DNA of 45,978 nucleotides from a virus, in IMG/VR virus record IMGVR_UViG_3300048921_000199, positions 1-45,978 of that record; one strand, written 5' to 3'. The position numbers were made by a program, and so were the translations under genes. The first letter of the stretch is position 1. Each line of letters opens with the position of its first letter. This document shows positions 40,805-45,978 of this stretch, piece after piece. The notes under the pieces are model-generated. The model searched no databases and was not told where the DNA came from. It worked only from the letters and a program-made list of their open reading frames with translations.

Positions 40805-41239
40805 TCAGACTCCTGTTTTGATGAGGAACAGCTCAAAGAGCGCGGCTGACATAGTGCGCTCCCCGAGTTCCCATTTCTGCCACGTGCGCAGATTCACGCG
40901 CATGACTTCGGCCGCTTGCGCTTGCGTCATGCCGAGCTGCTCGCGCAGCGCGCGCAGCGTGTCGGCGTCCGGCGTCGTCACTGACGTTTCGACGAGCGCG
41001 AGAAACTCGCGCACGGCGCGCAGATCGTCCGCGCTCGGCTGTGCCGGGATACGTCCCGACTCACGATGCAGCTCGCGCGCGCAAGCGTCGCGACGCGCTG
41101 CCGTCTCGCTGCCGATGAACGGATCGCGATCGACGAACGCGCGTGCGTTCGCGAGCGTGCGATTCGGGTTCGATTGCTTCGTGAGCCATGCGCGGTAGTC
41201 GTGCAGCATCGCGCGGGCCACTTCGTGCAGTTCAGTCAT
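40805..41239 (-). CDS. XRE-type regulator of the cassette
   Basis: 144 residues. An N-terminal helical region of about 90 residues is followed by a helix-turn-helix (LRALREQLGMTQAQAAEVMRVNLRTWQKWELGERTMS). It probably controls the cassette and may recognise the paired palindromes near 42091 and 42129. It resembles antitoxin-like regulators, but no toxin gene stands next to it. Confidence 0.8.
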   Translation of the reverse strand: MTELHEVARAMLHDYRAWLTKQSNPNRTLANARAFVDRDPFIGSETAARRDACARELHRESGRIPAQPSADDLRAVREFLALVETSVTTPDADTLRALREQLGMTQAQAAEVMRVNLRTWQKWELGERTMSAALFELFLIKTGV

Positions 41240-41251
41240 GATCAGCTCCGG

Positions 41252-41455
41252 TTACTTGAAAGACTTTTGCGCCCAAACAAGCGCGATGACCCAGCCGATT
41301 GCTGTCCAGCCGAGGCAGAGGTTCAGCGTCGCGATAGCCCGGTAATCCGGGTGCTCGCGGCGATATGCAGTGATCGCCGGGGCGAAGTAGATTGCGAAAA
41401 CGACAGCGATCGTGGCGAGTGCGCTAACGATGCCGTTGAGTGCGTCCATGTTCAT
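41252..41455 (-). CDS. imm: superinfection immunity family protein
   Basis: 67 residues, start chosen with GGAG seven bases upstream. Two membrane spans with the family pattern: VFAIYFAPAITAYRREHPDYRAI followed by LNLCLGWTAIGWVIALVWA. T4 Imm-type proteins of this class block DNA entry by related phages from the inner membrane. Likely expressed from the prophage. Confidence 0.85.
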   Translation of the reverse strand: MNMDALNGIVSALATIAVVFAIYFAPAITAYRREHPDYRAIATLNLCLGWTAIGWVIALVWAQKSFK

Positions 41456-41481
41456 TGTGTGTCTCCGTCGCGTATGTGTGG

Positions 41482-41784
41482 TCAAACGTGCTCGGCGTCG
41501 TCGAGCGCGGTGAGTGCGTCCTCGAAGTCGGACAGATCGCAGATCGTGTCCAGTTCGCCGATTGCTGTGTCGAGCTGATCAATCGCGGTCTGACTCGCTT
41601 GCCCGCGCTCCCCGTCTTGCAAGCTCTCAGGCATGTTGTCGAACGCGTCTTGTTCGTCGTCGCGAACCGATTGCAGCTCGTCGCGAATCGTCTCCGCTTC
41701 GCTCTTGATCGCGTTCAGTCGTTCGACAAGCGCAGTGAGTGCAGCGTACTGCGCGCGGATCGTCTTGCGTCGTGCATTGTTCAT
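41482..41784 (-). CDS. coiled-coil hypothetical protein
   Basis: 100 residues, mostly one long acidic helix (RAQYAALTALVERLNAIKSEAETIRDELQSVRDDEQDAF) then an Asp-rich end. GGAG lies five bases before the ATG. Function unknown; it could act with the neighbouring membrane proteins. Confidence 0.78.
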   Translation of the reverse strand: MNNARRKTIRAQYAALTALVERLNAIKSEAETIRDELQSVRDDEQDAFDNMPESLQDGERGQASQTAIDQLDTAIGELDTICDLSDFEDALTALDDAEHV

Positions 41785-41807
41785 GGTGTCTCCGTAGCGT
41801 GTAGTGA

Positions 41808-42035
41808 TCAGAAACCTTGCTTCGTCAGTTCTTCGGTCAGCACGCGCGAAGCGATCGCGCGCTGTTCTTCGTTCAGCGTCTTTCTGATCGCGTTGAACGC
41901 CTCGGCAGCAGCGAACGCCTTTGCCGCTTCGCTGCGCATGCCCCGCACTGCCTTCGTCTCGCCGGACTCAGCGCAGCGCGTGTAGATGTTCCCGACCTCG
42001 CCCCAAGTCGGGGTCATGTCGATGGCTTTACTCAT
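41808..42035 (-). CDS. small hypothetical protein, first of cassette
   Basis: 75 residues; the ATG is chosen because GGAG lies eight bases upstream, while an ATG two codons earlier is too close to it. Helical, Ala-rich (SEAAKAFAAAEAFNAIRKTLNEEQRAIA). It opens the leftward cassette. Confidence 0.72.
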   Translation of the reverse strand: MSKAIDMTPTWGEVGNIYTRCAESGETKAVRGMRSEAAKAFAAAEAFNAIRKTLNEEQRAIASRVLTEELTKQGF

Positions 42036-42084
42036 GGTCATATCTCCGGTTCGTGCGCGCGGGTGCGCGCGAGTCACCATGATG

Positions 42085-42134
42085 CGCCCAATGGGCGTGT
42101 CCGCAGCATTGGTATTTACCCCTGCCCAATGGGC
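42085..42134. promoter_or_regulatory. pair of palindromic operator-like sites
   Basis: CGCCCAATGGGCG (42085-42097) and GCCCAATGGGC (42124-42134) are palindromes around a central A, 38 bp apart (3.6 turns), between the divergent cassette and portal genes. Such a pair would suit a regulator that loops or binds cooperatively. Confidence 0.6.
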
Positions 42135-42160
42135 GTCATTTCTCAAACGAGGGCCGAATC

Positions 42161-43669
42161 ATGCCTGACACGAAGGGCGCGAAAGTTACGCCGCTCGGCC
42201 CCGGTGTGGTCGGTCGCGCTGTGCAGGCGCTGCGCTACGTCGTGACGGGACGCGCACCGGTTGCGAACGCAACGACTCCGCAAGGTGCGACGACTGCGGG
42301 CACTGTGCACCCGGTCAAGACGACCATCACGGGTGTTGATCCGCAGAACTTCATGGGGCCGCTGAACCCCTTGCCGCCGGTCGCACAGGATGCAGTGTGG
42401 GGGCGTCGAACCGATTACCCGATCGGATACAACCAGCGCTTTACGCCGCGCAGCGATGAGCTGGTCGATTTCTCGACGCTGCGCATGCTCGCCGACACTT
42501 GGGATTTGCTGCGCGTCGTGATCGAGACGCGAAAGGATCAGCTCGACCAGCTCGACTGGAAAATCCGATACCGCGATCAGAACAAGCCGCAGGACAAGCG
42601 CTGCGAGCAGATCAGCGAATTTTTCCAGTACCCGGACAAGGTGAACACGTGGTCTGATTGGGTGCGCATGATCATCGAGGATTTGTTTGTGATCGATGCG
42701 CCGTGCTTGCTGCCGCGCCTCACGCGCGGCGGCGATCTATACGCGCTTGAGATTATGGACGGCGCGCTGATCAAGCCGCTATACGACGTGCAGGGGCGCA
42801 TTCCGATGACGCCTGACCCGGCCTATCAGCAGATCATCAAGGGCCTGCCTGCGGCGGAATACACGTTCGACGAGCTGATCTATAAGCCGCGCAATCGCCG
42901 ATCGTGGAAGGCATACGGGTATAGCCCCGTTGAGCAAATCATCGTCACGATCAACACCGGCATTCGGCGCAATCTCGCGACGTTGCAATACTACACAGAG
43001 GGTTCGCTACCGGACTCGATCATCGGCCTGCCCGACACGTGGAACTCCGAACAGATCAGGCAGTTTCAAGAGTATTGGGACGAGCTGCTGTCGGGCAACA
43101 CGGCCGAGCGTCGCAAGACGCGTTTCATGCCGGGCGGCGGCAATTACGTGCAGACCCGTGAGCCGGGCCTGTCGGATGAGTTCGACGAGTGGCTGGCGCG
43201 CGTCGTGTGCTATGCGTTCAGCGTCGAGCCGACGCCGTTTATCAAACAGCAGAACCGCGCCACGGCGCAGACCGCGCGTGAGCAGTCGATCGCCGAAGGA
43301 CAGGCCGCGCTCAAAAAGTGGTTGAAGCTGCTGATCGATAGCGTGATCACGCGATACCTGAAAGCGCCTGACCTTGAGTTTGTCTGGAACGATAACTATG
43401 CGGTCGATCCGTTGCAACAAGCGCAGATCGATCAAATCTACCTCATGAATCAAGTCATGGTGCCGAACGAGGTTCGCGAGAATCTCGGCATGGAACCCCT
43501 CGACTCCGAAGAAGCTGATCAGCCGTTACCGCGCCCGACCGGCTCGGAAGGACTCAAGCCCGATGAGGACGACGGCGGCGGACGCGCGCCCCGCAAGGGC
43601 GACGACAACGACAATGCGACTGAGAAAGTCGCGAAGGCGTCGCGGGGCGAAAAAAAAAAGGCAGCTTGA
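42161..43669 (+). CDS. portal protein
   Basis: Forms the ring through which DNA enters the head. 502 residues. The portal pattern is visible: DYPIGYNQRFTPRSDELVDFSTLRML, DLLRVVIETRKDQLDQLDWKI, a central part with YKPRNRRSWKAYGYSPVEQI, and a helical end (VVCYAFSVEPTPFI, ARTAREQSIAEGQAALKKW). GAGGG lies seven bases before the ATG. The last codons contain ten A residues, forming a possible slip site into the MuF frame. Confidence 0.92.
   Translation: MPDTKGAKVTPLGPGVVGRAVQALRYVVTGRAPVANATTPQGATTAGTVHPVKTTITGVDPQNFMGPLNPLPPVAQDAVWGRRTDYPIGYNQRFTPRSDELVDFSTLRMLADTWDLLRVVIETRKDQLDQLDWKIRYRDQNKPQDKRCEQISEFFQYPDKVNTWSDWVRMIIEDLFVIDAPCLLPRLTRGGDLYALEIMDGALIKPLYDVQGRIPMTPDPAYQQIIKGLPAAEYTFDELIYKPRNRRSWKAYGYSPVEQIIVTINTGIRRNLATLQYYTEGSLPDSIIGLPDTWNSEQIRQFQEYWDELLSGNTAERRKTRFMPGGGNYVQTREPGLSDEFDEWLARVVCYAFSVEPTPFIKQQNRATAQTAREQSIAEGQAALKKWLKLLIDSVITRYLKAPDLEFVWNDNYAVDPLQQAQIDQIYLMNQVMVPNEVRENLGMEPLDSEEADQPLPRPTGSEGLKPDEDDGGGRAPRKGDDNDNATEKVAKASRGEKKKAA
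43654..43660 (+). promoter_or_regulatory. A AAA AAG -1 frameshift heptamer at portal end
   Basis: In the portal frame the codons read AAA AAG preceded by A, the strongest known bacterial -1 slip heptamer. The MuF gene is in the -1 frame and open from here. A GGGGCG run lies just upstream and a small stem (GGCTG at 43673-43677 with CAGCC at 43681-43685) just downstream. Confidence 0.6.
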
Positions 43670-44565
43670 TCCGGCTGGTTCAGCCCGACCCGGAACGCCG
43701 TGAAGTGCAGACGCAGCGCGCGCGCGTCAAGCGCACGATGCAGCGCTTTCTAACGGGCCTCGCGCACGATATCGCGCGGCAGGCCGGGCCGAAGCTTGAC
43801 GGCCTGCGCGCGCACGTGAGCAAAGCCGCAGGCAACAAAGACGACGAGCAGCCCGACGAGATTCCGCTATTCGATGAGGCGAGCGCCGCAGCAGCGGCCG
43901 AATCGCTCGATGACAACCTCGACTGGTCGTCGTTTGAAACCCTCCCCGACGAGATTTTCGACCCGCTCGCACGCACGTACAAAGGCGCGCGCGCGGCGGC
44001 AGTGATTCAAGTCGGCGAGGTGCGTGAGGGTCTGTCGAGCGACGCTGCACGCGAGGCTGTGAATTTCGACGTGGTGAACGATGCCGCTGTCGAGTGGGCC
44101 GAGGGCCGCGCTGCTGAAATGATCGGCAAGAAACGCGTAGACGGCGAACTCGTCGATAACCCGGACGCGCGCTGGCGCATCGATGACACGACCCGCGAGG
44201 CGATCAAGTCGCTAACGCGCGACGCGCTCGAACAAGGCTGGTCGGCCGATCAGTTCACGAAGCAGATCATCGATGACTCGGCATTCGACTACAAGCGCGC
44301 CAACACGATCGCGCGCACCGAGACGCGACTCGCGAACTCGAACGGCACGATCGACGCGTGGCGTGAGGTTGGCCGCGTCGAGAAAAAAGGCTGGTCAACC
44401 GCAGAGGACGACAAGGTTGAGGAAGTCTGTCAGGCGAACGCCGAAGCTGGCGACATTCCCCTCGATGACGTGTTCCCGAGCGGTGACTCTGCGCCGCCCG
44501 CTCACCCCAACTGCCGCTGTGTGATTGTCGGCACAACCTATGCGAACGATGAGGACGAATCATGA
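43666..44565 (+). CDS. head morphogenesis protein, MuF (Mu gpF)-like
   Basis: 299 residues from TTG overlapping the portal stop (TTGA) with AAAGG four bases upstream. Helical first two-thirds; the C-terminal MuF domain is clear: TIARTETRLANSNGTIDAWREVG, then PAHPNCRCVIVG with the His and Cys pair. Minor head protein needed early in assembly or ejected with DNA. It may also be made as a portal fusion by the upstream -1 slip. Confidence 0.88.
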   Translation: MIRLVQPDPERREVQTQRARVKRTMQRFLTGLAHDIARQAGPKLDGLRAHVSKAAGNKDDEQPDEIPLFDEASAAAAAESLDDNLDWSSFETLPDEIFDPLARTYKGARAAAVIQVGEVREGLSSDAAREAVNFDVVNDAAVEWAEGRAAEMIGKKRVDGELVDNPDARWRIDDTTREAIKSLTRDALEQGWSADQFTKQIIDDSAFDYKRANTIARTETRLANSNGTIDAWREVGRVEKKGWSTAEDDKVEEVCQANAEAGDIPLDDVFPSGDSAPPAHPNCRCVIVGTTYANDEDES

Positions 44566-45896
44566 GCATGAAAATTTTTGTGCCGCTGACCAAAGTGGAC
44601 GTTGAGAAGCGCCTCGTTTACGGGACGCTCGCGGCCGAAGAACTCGACCGCTCCGGCGAGGTGCTGGACTACGCATCGAGCAAGCCGCACTTTCAAGCGT
44701 GGTCGGGCGATATCGCGAAGGCGACTGAGGGCAAGTCGGTCGGCAATCTGCGCGCGATGCACGGCAAAGTCGCCGCAGGCAAGTTCACCGATTTGCAGTT
44801 CGACGACGCAGCGCGCCGCATCGAGGCTGTCGCGAAAGTGGTCGACGACACCGAATGGAACAAGGTGCTCGAAGGCGTCTATACGGGCTTCTCGATCGGC
44901 GGCAAGTACGGCAAGACCTGGGACGACCAAGGGCACCGCCGCTATGAGGCGATCCCGGCTGAGGGGTCGCTCGTCGATTACCCGTGCATCCCGTCCGCTA
45001 CGTTCAAGGTTGTGAAGGCAGACGGCAGCGAAGAAATGCGCAAGTTCACCGGCGCGACTGAATCGCTCGAAGCGATTGATCAGCTCGCCGAGCTGCTGAA
45101 CAAAGGCACGATTGACCCGCGCGAAGTTCTCAAGCTGGCGCTGGCTGACCTGCAAAAGCGCGACTTCGCCGACACCGCGACGACCGAGACGACGACCGAG
45201 ACGGAAGAGGTTGCAAGCGCAACCGACGTTGAGAAAGCGAACAAGGGGGACGGTGATGGCTCCGACGACGATAACGCCGACGATCAATCCGGTGGTGCTG
45301 ACGGTAACGACGCCGACGCTAACGGAAGTGCCAAATCTGGCACTGCCGAAGAAGGCAAAGACGACCCGACCGGCGACGACGCCGAAGCCGCCGCAAAAGC
45401 TGCTGCCGCCGAAGCACTCGAAAAAGTCGGGGCGCGTAACAGCGCTGCCGACCTCGCGCATCTGCAAGCCGCCCATGATTCGCTTGTGAAGGCTGGCGCA
45501 ATGTGCAAGGCAGACGCGCTCGACGGCGACGACGCCGACCAGATCGATGAGGACTTTGCGCTTGCTGCTGGCGTAGACGAGCTGTGCAAGGCTGCGGGCA
45601 TCGAGCCGGTGTCGGGTGCGTCCGGGATGGAGAAGGCAGCGCAGCTCGTCGTCTCGCTCGCGAAAGCGCATGCACGCATCAAAGAACTTGAGGACATGCC
45701 TGCGCCGACGAAGGGCGTTCTCAAGACGATCGAAAAGGCTGCTGACATGACCGTGAACGGTGACGGTAAGTCGCAGCTTGACGAAGAACTCGAACGGGCA
45801 TCGAAGGCGCAGATCGAAGGCGATCCGCTGCCGATGGTCAAGTTCATCCACAAATACGGTGCGCGGAGCGTTCGTCCGAACACGCCGAGCAAATGA
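44562..45896 (+). CDS. capsid protease-scaffold, XkdF-like
   Basis: 444 residues. Residues about 1-155 match the XkdF/peptidase S78-type maturation protease: MKIFVPLTKVDVEKRLVYGTLAAEELDRSGEVLDY, His67 in RAMHGK and Ser111 in GFSIGGKYGK as likely catalytic pair. The remaining 280 residues are acidic, Ala/Asp-rich and helical, ending in a basic stretch, as expected for an internal scaffold. Fused protease-scaffolds are common. Overlaps the MuF stop (ATGA) and precedes the capsid terminator. Confidence 0.87.
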   Translation: MSMKIFVPLTKVDVEKRLVYGTLAAEELDRSGEVLDYASSKPHFQAWSGDIAKATEGKSVGNLRAMHGKVAAGKFTDLQFDDAARRIEAVAKVVDDTEWNKVLEGVYTGFSIGGKYGKTWDDQGHRRYEAIPAEGSLVDYPCIPSATFKVVKADGSEEMRKFTGATESLEAIDQLAELLNKGTIDPREVLKLALADLQKRDFADTATTETTTETEEVASATDVEKANKGDGDGSDDDNADDQSGGADGNDADANGSAKSGTAEEGKDDPTGDDAEAAAKAAAAEALEKVGARNSAADLAHLQAAHDSLVKAGAMCKADALDGDDADQIDEDFALAAGVDELCKAAGIEPVSGASGMEKAAQLVVSLAKAHARIKELEDMPAPTKGVLKTIEKAADMTVNGDGKSQLDEELERASKAQIEGDPLPMVKFIHKYGARSVRPNTPSK

Positions 45897-45923
45897 TCAA
45901 CCACTAACACGCTGTTTTCTCAG

Positions 45924-45960
45924 GCCGCGCCGCGCCCCCCTAGGCGCGGCTTTTTTTTTT
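45924..45960 (+). terminator. intrinsic terminator before capsid gene
   Basis: GCCGCGC (45924-45930) pairs with GCGCGGC (45944-45950) and is followed by ten T residues; the capsid start is about 10 bases after the T run. The 3' arm is repeated at the left end of the window. Confidence 0.8.
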
Positions 45961-45978
45961 GTGAAACAAAATGGGTTC
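45941..45978. repeat. terminal overlap, right copy
   Basis: Second copy of bases 1-38, ending in the first eight bases of the capsid gene (ATGGGTTC from 45971). Two bases differ from the left copy and destroy the GGAG site, so this copy is probably the less accurate. Confidence 0.85.

Noticed and set aside
40805-41239. Toxin-antitoxin pair with the adjacent membrane peptide
   Set aside because: The regulator has an antitoxin-like end, but the 48-residue neighbour shows no toxin family features; evidence too thin.
1-45978. Insertion sequences, transposase, rRNA or tRNA genes
   Set aside because: None seen; no transposase motifs, terminal inverted repeats or cloverleafs.

Overview
The window reads as one complete genome of a temperate, siphovirus-type tailed phage, linearised inside the terminator in front of its capsid gene. 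The first and last 38 bases are the same sequence with two mismatches. The hairpin arm that pairs with the first bases lies only at the far right end, so the molecule is circular (or circularly permuted) and about 45.94 kb once the overlap is removed. The DNA is GC-rich with strong G/C third positions. The mix of genes (TIGR02217/02218/02219-type tail proteins, GH108 endolysin, an H-NS-like fragment, a Mom-like DNA modifier) fits a phage of Burkholderia or a related betaproteobacterium; the host is inference.

Layout. Late genes are all on the plus strand and run through the junction: ParB-like protein and Mom-like modifier, terminase small and large subunits, small membrane and structural proteins, portal, MuF head protein, protease-scaffold (35812-45896); then major capsid, head-tail joining, tail tube, frameshifted tail chaperones, tape measure, the tail-tip set, tail fibre, endolysin and two holin-like proteins (31-16420). 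Between the fibre-like gene (39663) and the portal (42161) sits a leftward cassette of five small genes, including a superinfection-immunity family protein. It is bounded by a terminator on one side and a pair of palindromes on the other.

Behind the lysis genes is a repeat-rich candidate attP (16421-16893) and a tyrosine integrase. Facing the integrase is a long leftward early operon (27044 to 18018). It encodes recombination functions (a PD-(D/E)XK exonuclease with Fe-S-type cysteines, a RecT annealase, a Rad50/SbcC-like ATPase with a zinc-hook CxxC), small winged-helix and zinc proteins, a 468-residue coiled-coil protein, and at its end a small DNA-binding protein suited to be an excisionase. 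Diverging from it at 27226 is the replication operon: a Cro-like regulator, an initiator whose gene carries an iteron array (probable origin), a helicase-loader-like protein, RusA, and a possible late regulator. A third leftward operon (34948 to 30306) holds about sixteen small overlapping accessory genes, among them a GNAT acetyltransferase, two tandem XRE/HipB-like regulators, and an H-NS-like protein lacking the DNA-binding end. An 860-base stretch (34949-35811) without a convincing gene separates it from the packaging operon.

The most notable points are: a perfect A AAA AAG slip site at the end of the portal gene that would fuse portal to MuF; a roughly 65-residue domain duplicated in two different tail genes; the translationally overlapping ParB-Mom pair; the exonuclease/RecT/zinc-hook set; the truncated H-NS; and a capsid gene bracketed by two same-strand terminators. 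No classical CI-type repressor with an autocleavage domain was found.
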